DNA of 64,000 nucleotides, taken from the NCBI RefSeq assembly GCF_901709675.1, contig NC_051104.1, positions 5,191,501 to 5,255,500 of the forward strand, read 5' to 3'. Under the pieces are notes generated by a model. That model ran no database searches. It saw only the letters and a list, made by a program, of their open reading frames with translations, and had not been told where the DNA came from. Shown piece by piece: positions 37,401 to 47,600 of this stretch; the first letter of the stretch is position 1; each line of letters opens with the position of its first letter. The stretch comes from Syngnathus acus. Its lineage: Eukaryota > Chordata > Actinopteri > Syngnathiformes > Syngnathidae. A program made the translations under genes and the position numbers.

Positions 37401-39268
37401 GTCTTAAACAGGGTCGGGAGCTGCAGACACTTCACAACCTCAGAAGACTTTTTGTCCAAGACTTGGTGATTAAAGTCAAAAAGGTCATATTGTAAATTTT
37501 TGCTTCATCAACAATAACTAACTATTCTTACAAACTATGAAATGGTTTCTTTCAATGTATTAATCACAAGCAAGCATTTCCCTTGAAACATAAATAGCAT
37601 TTTTGTTTACATACATTTAAATAATTTAAATCCGAATTTTAATTTGGCCAAATGATCGACTTCTACAAAGAGTTTCTGTGATGTTTGCTTTGTTTGGCGC
37701 GTGAGTAGAGGCAAACGTTTTGGCAGGAGTCACTGCTTGATTGAGACACGCCAATTATTAAGGACACAACACTGCGTCGTCTACAACTACACCATTTTCT
37801 TTCCGGTATTACACACAACCCATTTTTTTACTTCTAATGAGATATTCAAGCCTCATATTTATGCCTATGCTCCATTTAAATTGCACCGTGATGAAAAGTT
37901 AATTAATCTGGAGGGCACAACGGCGTCTCTGAAATACATAAGTAGGCCATCTGATTCTTCAAAGGTGGCTGGCAGCTGTAAATAGGGACTTGGGCCTCTA
38001 ACACAGTGCTCAGACAGAATAAATCTGGATTCATGAAAAAAATCCATCATTCTTGACCTAAAAAAACATAAATCCAAGTCATATTATTGTATCAACATGA
38101 CTGAATTGAATGAGTTGTGAAAATAATGAGTCCAAATTCATCGCGTTTTGTGTAGAATGCCCAGGTGAGCTCAGAAGAAAGAGAAGTCAGCACTGCCCAG
38201 AAACGGAAGATCTCCTACCTGGAAAACAACTTGGAGCAGCTCACCAAAGCTCACAAACAGGTAAATAAATGACTACAAGATGGTCCACAACTTGTCCACA
38301 CAGAACCAGAATCCGCTAAGCACCTCCTAGTGATGGCAAAATGAAGCTTCAAATTTGCTTCATGAACCACTTGTATTTTTTCACTCCTCTAGATGGCACT
38401 GTTGGGATTAATAAATGGCAAGTGTGTGTACTTCCAGCCCAATGTTGAAATATCAGTGCCGTATAGACGAGTCAAAAAAGACAGAAACTGGTTCATGAAG
38501 CAAATTTGAAGCTTCAGTATCAAGAAATACACACATCAATAGCTCTATACTCCATGTTCACCTCTATGCAGCTGCTCCAAGACAATGCAGCCCTCAATTC
38601 GGCGATTCCTAAAATGGAGAAGCGCCTGCGGACCACAGTGGAACGGATCAAAGCCTTGGAGGATGCTTTGAAGGAGGCCAAAGAGAGCGCCGTTCGCGAC
38701 CGTAAACGCCACGAAGAGGAAGTTGAGCGCATTAGGGAGGCCACCAAGCCCAAGAACATGGCAAGGAGAGGTTCTGCTCAAATAGGTAGGTGGACAACCA
38801 TAACAGAACAAAATACCAGAACTGTGTGATAAGGAGAGTAGCCCACATTTGGAATTTTGTTTTGGACTAAAATAGCAATGTGTCAAACATTACTAAATAC
38901 ATGACTAAACTTTTCTCTGTGCCCAACCCAGCCAAGCCCATTCGACCAGGCCAGCTGCCAGGCGCCTCGCTCTTGAACCCCAATGGAAGCAGGTCCAACC
39001 TTTTGAGTTTTGGTGGCATCAAGGAAGGGGATGACAGGCAAGACAGAGAAACCACTTTTTGTTTGCCTCGAAATGCATTCTGTAATATTTTTCTTGCTTA
39101 AGTCCATCATCCAGGCTTTTGGAAGAATTGCTTTTGGTACCCTCTGCACAATTTATGCATACATAATCAAAATAAGACCTTGACAGACAACTTCTGTGTT
39201 TTATTATTATTATTATTTTTTTTAATCCCTTCTTCATTTGTGTTCTTTCTTATCCCAACAGCTCGTGA
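30986..39268 (+). CDS. kif5b: kinesin heavy chain KIF5B (conventional kinesin-1)
   Basis: This is the motor subunit of kinesin-1, which walks toward microtubule plus ends carrying mitochondria, vesicles and other cargo, usually with light chains. It has 26 coding exons, 2865 nt and 954 residues (human KIF5B is 963). The order is motor (1-328), neck, coiled-coil stalk, conserved tail and IAK autoinhibitory motif. KIF5B rather than KIF5A or KIF5C is inferred chiefly from its neighbour arhgap12, since KIF5B-ARHGAP12 adjacency also exists in human. Overall identity and the tail do not exclude a paralogue. The ATG has G at -3 and G at +4. Two introns use GC donors. The last junction is uncertain: without it the frame runs on to a stop ending at 39101. 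Confidence 0.93.
34416..34440. repeat. (TTTA)n short tandem repeat
   Basis: About six TTTA units lie just after the exon 11 donor in kif5b intron 11, followed by degenerate TTTA/TTTG words to about 34480. Confidence 0.85.
34612..34722. repeat. dispersed repeat tail in kif5b intron 11
   Basis: The stretch starting 'caaagtctgctttattgtca' and running through 'cacggtgacaagacatagta' to a short TA-rich end looks like the 3' end of a repeat that I have met in many percomorph genomes. It is about 110 bp, has no coding capacity, and ends about 90 nt before exon 12. The family name is not known to me, and the recall is from memory rather than a search. Confidence 0.4.
34814..38785 (+). CDS. kif5b: kif5b coding exons 12-24: stalk and cargo-binding tail
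   Basis: Exons are 34814-35013, 35291-35359, 35444-35650, 35735-35878, 35949-36137, 36259-36376, 36613-36662, 36730-36839, 36919-37020, 37097-37157, 37412-37483, 38156-38260 and 38572-38785. Exon 12 is the least conserved (an Ala/Pro-rich hinge). The rest is heptad coiled coil with family blocks [50 protein letters not shown] and [21 protein letters not shown]. Exon 22 is the highly conserved tail block [16 protein letters not shown] (about residues 788-811). The intron after 35650 has a GC donor. Exons 17 to 22 are short and partly outside any long reading frame. Confidence 0.92.
36431..36514. mobile_element. short inverted-repeat element copy (family A)
   Basis: The left end 'tagttatgggaaaattac' is joined almost directly to the right end 'ttcatgaagcaaatttgaag', then cttcattttcctatcact. 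The right half matches the copy at 38338-38525 and the one ending at 62764. It is an 84-bp internally deleted relative, in kif5b intron 17. Confidence 0.55.
38338..38525. mobile_element. MITE-like element with ~35-bp terminal inverted repeats (family A)
   Basis: The left arm at 38338-38370 begins 'tagtgatggcaaaatgaagc' and continues ttcaaatttgcttcatgaaccac. The right arm at about 38488-38525 is its reverse complement over GTTCATGAAGCAAATTTGAAGCTTC and then diverges. The roughly 115-bp centre has no reading frame. It lies in kif5b intron 23. Terminal 'tagtgatgg' is reminiscent of hAT elements, but no target-site duplication could be fixed by eye. Confidence 0.65.
38932..39268 (+). CDS. kif5b: kif5b coding exons 25-26: IAK tail and stop
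   Basis: Exon 25 (38932-39037) completes [11 protein letters not shown]. The IAK motif (about I917-A918-K919) folds back to inhibit the motor in kinesin-1. It then encodes the poorly conserved [18 protein letters not shown]. After GGIKEGDD the sequence reads AG|GCAAGA, a good GC donor. The acceptor CCCAACAG at 39261 would add only C TCG TGA, giving the ending DDSS. If this junction is not used, the frame continues as [15 protein letters not shown] to a stop at 39101. I prefer splicing but cannot prove it. Confidence 0.6.
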
Positions 39269-40919
39269 AGGTCGGCTAACTGCCAAGCATGAAGATAAAG
39301 CCTCGGACACCTCCTTCTTTTTGCTACAAAGTGTACATACTTCCTGACTGTATGCAATTTCTGTACAAGTTGCCCTTTCAAACTTCCCCGATCTCTCTAC
39401 AAACATTCTGTCCTTCAAAATACAACTGCTTTAATTTCTTTCCACATGCTGAATTATCCCCCCCAAAAATAATTAAAAAGGTAACTTTGCATTTCTTCAA
39501 ACATCTGGGTAATAATAATAATTTGAAAGCTAACATGCATTGTTGTGATATATTTAGAGGAACAATGTAGTGTTTGTGTGTGCATTTATTTATATCCAAA
39601 AAGTGCATAGGTCCAACATTGACACAGGTCTTGGAATTTTGTCCAAGATTTAACTTTGTGAGAACTTTACTGCTTGAAAATCTTAAGTTTTATTTATGTA
39701 CCACTGATATTATGTAAATTTGCTACTTAATTGCTCGAGGTGAACTTCAATGTTTTGTATGGCCTGACTGTTTTCCATGGAGATGTTGCTGTGTTACTGG
39801 ATTAGCTCACTGAATCATTCATGATGATCCTGCTTGGATGTGAAACACCCCGTCGTGTTGCCAAATACTGTGCAGGCATGCTGTCAACTGTCAAGATGGG
39901 TGAGCCTATTTGTATTTTTTTTTTGAAATGTAAAGCAATGCAAATTACAAAAAAAAAAATGGTTACATCATATGTTAACGAGCCTTAAAGTCAGCTGAGC
40001 ACCAGTCATCTGTTAGTGGAAAGTTTGCGGTGTGACCAGAGTGCTACTGAATAAAAACACAGAGAAAGAACTGTTAATGGTTAGACTGGCTTGCAAAGCT
40101 CCTTGGTGGCTTCATCCACATGACAGACCCGTTGTGGAAGCTGCAAACCTGCATACTAGGTTAAGCGACACGTAAAACACGCCATAATTACTTCCGGAAA
40201 TCTAATGAAGCCACTATCAAAATAAAATAACGGGGAAACATCGGATAACGTGTTTTGTGAAGACCATAATACGATATTATGACTTATGAGCATCTTTTGG
40301 CCTTTGAGCTGAATTTGAAGGATATCTAATAAATGCTCAAATAGCTTGGAATAATTGTGCATACTGTTTTAAGCATTTTATAAATATCTAATCTTATTTA
40401 TACATGCACTTTTGCCTAAGTGGACCGACTTTGGCTATCTTAATAGGACGGCCTCATGTAATAGTAAGGCAAAACTGTTCACTATTTTACCTGTAACATG
40501 TATCTCTACAAGTGGTTACCAAGCTAGTCTAATGGTAAAGCAAGAGTTACTGCCCAAGTACAGTTCAGTTGTATTTAACTTTTATATCCAATACAATTCC
40601 ATTAAAACTTTGGGAACTACGTATTTTTATAATGAGGCACACTTTTTAAATTCATCAACTTCTTAAAATAATTAGCCTCAGTCATATTTTGACTTCTTCC
40701 ACCTCTGTTAAAATCAGTTAGATGAAGTGAATGTACAAAATAGAGGTTTATGTTTTGTTTTTTCATTTGACTCCACTAGGTCGACCCCTGAATGAAAAGG
40801 ATGAAATCAATAGTTAAAAAATAAACAACATAAAAAGTTTTCTAACCACTGACGTAAACAATGACGCTTCATAAACAAGCTCTTATTGTGAAGGTAGTAA
40901 CCGGATACGATCAGCGTCG
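39269..40919 (+). other. kif5b 3' UTR and kif5b-arhgap12 intergenic DNA
   Basis: No exon is recognised. The kif5b 3' UTR probably ends after AATAAA at 40050-40055, or at 40328-40333. The rest is AT-rich with simple A and T runs. Confidence 0.55.
40050..40055 (+). terminator. kif5b: candidate poly(A) signal of kif5b
   Basis: AATAAA lies about 780 nt after the preferred stop codon. A second AATAAA at 40328 is an alternative. Confidence 0.4.
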
Positions 40920-41089
40920 CTACATCTAACTTGCTAGAATTCAGGCGAAGCGGGGGATTGTGAACAGACCAACAAGCCTGGAAAACCGCAGCGGACTACA
41001 ACAGAATTGTCCATACTGAATTAGAAGGAAAAACTTCCTCTACAGCCACCTTTCGTTCTCATAAAGAAACGCCATTTAAGTTTTGCAAG
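40920..41089 (+). other. arhgap12: candidate 5' untranslated exon of arhgap12
   Basis: A stretch of higher complexity ('gcgaagcgggggattgtgaa') ends at AAG|GTTAGT after 41089, and a CpG-containing region follows. An untranslated first exon is expected because the coding exon starts just behind an acceptor (43869). The left boundary is a guess. Confidence 0.35.
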
Positions 41090-43869
41090 GTTAGTACGGA
41101 TCATTTTGTTTGTGGGGAGATTTTTTTTTGTGGTTGATGTGCGGGTTTGTGTATGGAGTTACTTAGTTGCTACGCACGCTGTCGCAGGTTGTGTACTCGT
41201 TATCACGGTGAACCTGCCCGGCTTTGTCCAAACGCGAGACCTCTCGGAATTGTCACGATGACGGGAGAGTCACTGCAGCGACAGTTTGACATATTGAGTC
41301 CAAATTGATGGGTGGCATACTCCTAGTTATTGCATCGTTTTTTTTTTTTGCAGCGTGTTTGGGTGCTGGTGCAGTCGTGCCTCCCTCGAGGTGCTTGTTC
41401 TTCGGCTGTCCTTCCCTCGCCTTCGGGCATGTCTACTCGTTGCGCTTTGTTACGAAATCACACGGATTGAAATGCTTTGTGCTGTATTGCTGTTGTCGGG
41501 CTGGAGGCGATCGTGATTATCACGGCCATCCGCCTCAAGCTTTTTTCCTACTGGAACTCAACCCACTTACATTGAAGACCCCAAGATACTTGTCTTCTTT
41601 TTTTTTCTTTCCTTTCACACCGCCCATTTCCTAATGTTTATGTCCACATAGGCACCGAATAACCTGCAGTGACTGATTGAAATGCAGCTGCAGCAATATA
41701 AGAAGCACATGTTGGAGTCTGCTTGCCACATCTGTTTTGAATGAAGCACCGGGACAAAGGCTGTCCGAGTCCCACGGTGTTTATGCAGCCACAGTGGCTG
41801 AGCTGCAGATGTGTGCAGACAAAGGGCACAGGTTCAAGATCCCTACCTGAACTGTACAGCAGTTTTGGGGTGTGTTTTAATCTTTAGGAACTAGTTTAGA
41901 TGTGTTAGTTTTGTTTACCTGTCCAATTTGTAAACAGGTAGGTGAAAATCCGCAGCAGATACACCATATTTAAAAAAAGAAAAGACATGAGTGACCATCG
42001 TATAATGTAACTTTGAAGAAATGAAGAGGCCAAGCATGCTTGCTTCAAGTGGTTAGTCCCAATTGAACTTTGCTGTAAAACAATGCACAAGGAATTCAAC
42101 CATCAAAACATATAATTTTGTGTAACGTTTGCAAACTTAATGCTAACCTACAATGTGAACAATACTCTGCAACTGGAAGCAACAAATTTGGTAAAAAGCT
42201 AAATAGGCCTGTAAATTGTGAAAACCTCTAAAAATATATTGTTTAAAAATCGTAAAAGACAGATGGCCATTAAAAGTGGCATTTAAACTTGAGGCAACTC
42301 AGTCTTTAAGAATTTCACAATTTAATCTTCAATTGTCATAATAAACAGGTTTGTAGAATGCTTTTGCCAAATACCTATCTAAAATTATACACATAAATAT
42401 TTCCTTGGCTGTTAAATTTCACAGTCAATGAATAGGCAACACTTTTTGTACCAACATTAGAAAATTAACCTTCCCATAATCCACTCCCTTTAAATTAACT
42501 TCAAATTCCCAGGAAGCGAATCAGCGTAAAAATGTGCTTTACAAGGAAATATAAAGACATCGAGGCTTTTTTTTTCCTCCCAAACTGCCCCATTACACTG
42601 AACATCCCTTACGTCTACAATATTTGTTGACAGGGATTAATTTTCCCTGACAATTCTAATACTAATACTCTAATACTTTGATTACATTTTCTGTTGTGAT
42701 TTTTTATTTTTTTTTTTCCTCCTCCTGTGACGTCATCACGACTGCTCAATTGTTCTGTCGGATGTGAATGAAATTTCTTAACATCACTTTGCGAGTCTGC
42801 ACGCTCGTGCCAAGACGGGCGGTTACGCGAGGATCCTCCTAACACGCAATTCATTCAACTCATCAGAGAGCCAATGTTCCTTGAGAGAGTTCATCGGGGC
42901 ATGATACTGCATGTGTTCAAGCATGTGTGACGACCGAGAGCGAGAGGCACACTTAAAGCAAAGGGGCGTTATGTAATAACGTGCGTGATGCTCACAGTTT
43001 GGAAACAAGGCCCAGACGGCTCTCCCCACTGTAGATCTATTCCTGGCTGTCAGTCTGAGCTTCAGAGTGTCTGCGCATTTTCCTCCTCCTGCATGAGGTT
43101 GGGCCCCTTTTATAGATTTAGCGGCATGTTCTCACGCCTCACTAAAAGCACCTGCTTTTGCTTCCTACGCATTAAGGATGTCGGTCCTTAGTGGCTGCTA
43201 TTTTTGGGTGGGGGGGGATCTGATCTGAGTGGCGCAGTGACTCACGAGTTGCTGCAGGAATGTCTCGAGTGTTTATTGGGTTAACTAAAAGCAAACTCCG
43301 GCCTCATGTTACCTGTGCCCTGCCTTGAAATAAAGGTTTTTAAATTTGATGAGACTCCTACATGTGTAATTATGTGAAGATGCAAAGCGGGAGGGGAGGG
43401 GGGGGGACACGTGATGATGACACGCAAACTGTTATTTTGGGATGCCGGCAGGAATTCTGCTCTCTAAAGAGTCATTGTAGTCATCGGATTGCATGCGCCG
43501 TCTGCATGTCGGATCACGTTGTTATCGCATTTAGCGCCCGCCGCACAGGCAGATCGTTTACCACCAAGGCTAGTTGGATCGGTTACCAGAGCTATCTGGT
43601 GACTGAGTTAATGCACAGTATGTTTGGAAGTCGATGCTCGTGTTACAGATGAAGCATTTTGTGGTTGTGCTCATTTGGTTTTATTGAAAGTCGGGAACGG
43701 CGTTCCCTTGGGGGCAATGAAGAGAGATAATAATGTGGATTAAAATTGAGACAATTTTCATTCAACAAATTGAATTTTCTACCCATCCTTAATTGAATGG
43801 ACTTGTATTATTTTGAATGTGTTCTGTTAAATTGCAGCTGTTGACATTAAGCCGTGTTATCTCTCGCAG
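41090..43869 (+). other. presumed arhgap12 5' UTR intron / upstream DNA
   Basis: The first 450 nt are CpG-containing and promoter-like. The remainder is AT-rich to mixed with no recognisable exon. There is a short G-run near 43204-43212 and another near 43394-43406. Nothing else is supported. Confidence 0.45.
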
Positions 43870-43961
43870 TCCAGCAGTTCCCTGGTCAGACATGAAGAGC
43901 CCTCAAGGCCTGGATCGCTGAGCAGCTGAGGTCGGCGCTAAAAACACTTGTCCTGGCAGCC

Positions 43962-44642
43962 ATGGCGGATAGAGACGGGCTCGCTATTGCCCCGGGACAA
44001 ACCTATGTCGAGGTGGAATATGATTATGAGTACAAGGCCAAAGACAAGATGGTCACCATCCGGCAAGGGGAGTGCTATATCCTAGTGAAGAAAACCAATG
44101 AGGACTGGTGGCAGGTACGGAAGGATGAGGGCACGAAGGCTTTCTACGTGCCCGCCCAGTATGTCCGAGAGGTGCGGCGGCCCCTGATGCCCCCCCAAAA
44201 GCCACCCTCGAGGGCCAAACCTACCGTTTTGGATATCTGTCTGCCATCAAATGAGAACCTTAACCGGCCGCAGCCAGAGATGTCCAGCTTTGGGCGTCCG
44301 TCGCCTTCCTCCACGCCGTCACCTTCCTCAGACCGGGTCACTCCGCCAGCCCAGCCCAAGGATACTAACCAAAATTTGGGGAGCCCCCATAATTGCAAGG
44401 TGGTGGCCGAACTGGTGCTCCTTCACAACAACAACAATAATCATCATCTGGCCAATAAGTCGACTCCGCCACAGACGGGAGCTGACTCTCCTCCGATGAA
44501 AGAGGAGGACAACCAGAGCAGAAGTTCAGACAGTGACAAGATGTCCCCACAATGTGACCTACCAGGAAATGGGCTCGGCAAGCTCCGCAACGACTCGGAA
44601 TCGGGCGATGAGCTCAGTAGCAGCTCAGCAGAGCACACGCAG
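43962..44642 (+). CDS. arhgap12: arhgap12 coding exon 1: SH3 domain and linker
   Basis: This single 681-nt exon encodes 227 codons. MADRDGLAIAPGQTYVEVEYDYEYKAKD begins the SH3 fold, with the ligand-groove residues visible in YDYEY, EDWWQV and FYVPAQYV. A Pro/Ser-rich linker follows with a short HNNNNNHH stretch, and the exon ends with DSESGDELSSSSAEHTQ, close to the human sequence. The linker differs most from mammals. An untranslated segment from 43870 precedes the ATG. Confidence 0.94.
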
Positions 44643-47600
44643 GTAAGACATGAAGACAAAAGAGAATTCTTCTGCTTTCATGGCATTAGACAATTCGGCC
44701 AATTTGAAGCTGAATAATGTCTCGAAACAATTAATCGATTGTGAAAATTGTTGCAGGTCAGTTGTTGATTACTTGAGACACTGATCTGCTCAGGAATTAG
44801 TCTGAAGCTAACTGCTTTACTGGCATATTATCCGTCAATGTGAGTTTATGTTCTATGTCGATGAAAATTGGGCAATTAGCTAATTACGATTGATTACTCT
44901 GAGTTTGCTTATACTGGAGAAACGATTTCTTTTCCTGACAAGGAAGTCCAGCCAAAGCCAGTCCTTTCAAATGTTGTTTCATGTCTCTATTGAAATGTCC
45001 ACTTTTGCTTTTTTTTGAATTAGTAGAGACTGAGTTTGTAGAAACTGGGTAGTAGAAAAATCCAGAACTGCCGACATAAGCCGATTTTTTTTTGGGGTGG
45101 CTTATTTGGGCAAGGTCAGCTTGTTTGAAGGCTCCCAATGCTGCTTGTGCTCTTTGTTCCACGGGCAGCAGAAGCCTCCTCCACCATGGTAGGAACAAAG
45201 AGCGGCAGGCTTGAATGGAAAGTAGGTCATATCAGAGGGAGGATCTGTCTGTAGCCCCCCAGTCGCTCACTGCGGGGACCACTGTGTGAAAGAGGCTGTG
45301 TATGGGTGTGTCAATGTCACAAAGTGAAGGAAAGTGAAAATGGACACACTCTACAACGCCAGGTCATTATTTACATCCTGCAAAAGATCCCCAAGGGCCG
45401 AGAAAATAGATGTTTTTTTTGTCGTACGCCAACCATTTTGAATTCCACGCCTGTCCAACCACTTGTGGCAAAATAAACACATTTCCCTCACAGCCATTTA
45501 CATTTGCATTTCAGCGCTTTTTTTTTTCCCCCAGCCTTGAATCGGGTCGGATAAGAAGCAGACGGCTTCGGCTAATACCGGGATGTAGATTTTGCGGCAG
45601 GTGGATCATACTCCCCCCCCCCCTTCCTTCTCGGTCCCGCCTTTCTTAGTCTCATGTTAGTTTGCCCTTTTCGGGTTGTTGCCAAGCAAGTGAGCAACTC
45701 TGCAGGGAAAACCCTTTTTTAAAAAAATAATTTTTTATGCCTCCTGTCATTGCAAAGTCAGTCACAGATAAGCTGCTATTACTGCTGGAGTTGGCTCATC
45801 CTTTTTTACATGTTGCAAATTATACAAGTGTGATTCCAATGTGTTCATCATGGTACTTTTCTTTCCAAAGCACGGTGACATAATGAATGGCCACACTGTT
45901 CCCTGTGGTAATGCGTGAGAGACCACATCATCTTTTTCCGCTCTCATAGATGTGTCACCACGCAAGTGGGAAGATGTGGTGGTCCAAAGTGAGTTTTTGT
46001 CTGTGGCTCTGCCCTATGGAGCCAGTGGTCAGCCATGCACTTAGTCATCCCACGATTGCGATTGAGGCGGCGCACGACCTTGAGAGGCCAACCCCCAACC
46101 TCGCCGCAATGCCGTCTCACACAATCAAATTTCTAACAACCACTTCTGGCCTTTCACCCTGTTTGTCTGTCTCTCTCCAGATAATTTTCGGCCTCTATCT
46201 AAGGGCCTCATGAAAATGCGAAACATATAAAATCGGCACTAATTTATTGCTGCTGCTTTAAAGCAGTGACTTCCATAATTACTGGCGAGTGTTTTTCGTC
46301 TTGTGAAGTGCCGGTCTTTTGAAACAAACGTCTCTTGGGAAGCGTCTCGCTCCACTGTATAGAACCAAGCTGTTCCTAAACATGCCGAAATCAAAATGGT
46401 ACAGTTCATGCATATTTTTACAAAAAAACAGTTCCTTTGGCAGAGCGGCTTAGCCAAGTTCCAAGAAGTCTTTCAAGTGAGGTCAAGCAAAATACATACT
46501 CTTACATAACGGCCCAGTTAAAAAAAGATATGACATCTATGGATGTCTTGTCCGCTGTCAGTGCCCCCTGTAATCTCTCCGTTTAGCCAATAGGCTTACT
46601 GAAAAGGAGGCCCGAGCTTGTTTTCCACTGCATACTTGACATTCTTGCCTTGGTGCCTACACACACAGAGTACTGTACAGTGAGGAAGTCAATGGAAGTT
46701 CGTCCTCTCCTCCAAAAATCAGACTCCAGACTGCTCGTAATCTAATCCAATATAAAGCCAATAGTGCATCTTTTGTTTTCATGTGACTGCTCCATGGTCT
46801 GCTCATTTGCCGCTCTCAGTGAAGGAAACGGACATCCTTGTCTGCTCTCGGACCTTGTGTCTACTTTGTCCGACCTCCCCCTGTCATTTCTGATCTGTAC
46901 CTCCGTGTTACAGCAGGAGGATCAAGTCGGTAAGCCCCCAGGGGCTCAGGCTTCAAGACCACCTTAAGAACTGATGTTGACAAATCATGCTTGTCTGTTT
47001 TCTAGGGTTAAGGTTCTTTAACACCTTTCATAAAGTGTGTATATGGAAAAGATTAAATCATCTCAGGGTTAGGGTTTGGTTTAGGATTAGCTGTATTCAA
47101 TTACTTTGTTTTGAGTAATTTAGTCATGATATAAACCAACCGGGTCGGTCTTGCTGTCCATCAAACAACTCTCTCCACCAACCAGTCGGGAGGCAGCCTA
47201 GTGTTGATATAGGGATCGAATAATGGCAAAGCATCGCTCGCTTTCCTCTCAGCCCACATTGCGCTATGTGGGTCAGTCAGTCCCTCTCCTGTCTCTCACT
47301 GTGGATCTTTCTGGGCCTGACTCACTAATGCAACTCGGTGAACTGGCAAAGCATGTATCCAGAGCAGGTAAGAAGCAGTTGTTTATCTTTCCTAAGCTTC
47401 TCCCCCCCTGCCCTCGCAAGAGTGTCTTCAATTCTGATCCAAAAGTCCTTGTTCTTGTCGGTGTGGTATCAGTGTAACAAATCTTTGGCAGTGGGATGCT
47501 GGCACATGGCTGTGTGAGAGATTTATTGAGCTCATTTCTAGCTTTGTGAATAATTCGGGATGCTTGAAGACACCAGGTGCTCAAAACGCAGTTATGTAAC

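Noticed and set aside
47020-47095. Telomere-like 'agggttagggttt' words
   Set aside because: Only two or three degenerate units with no array, so not evidence of an interstitial telomere.
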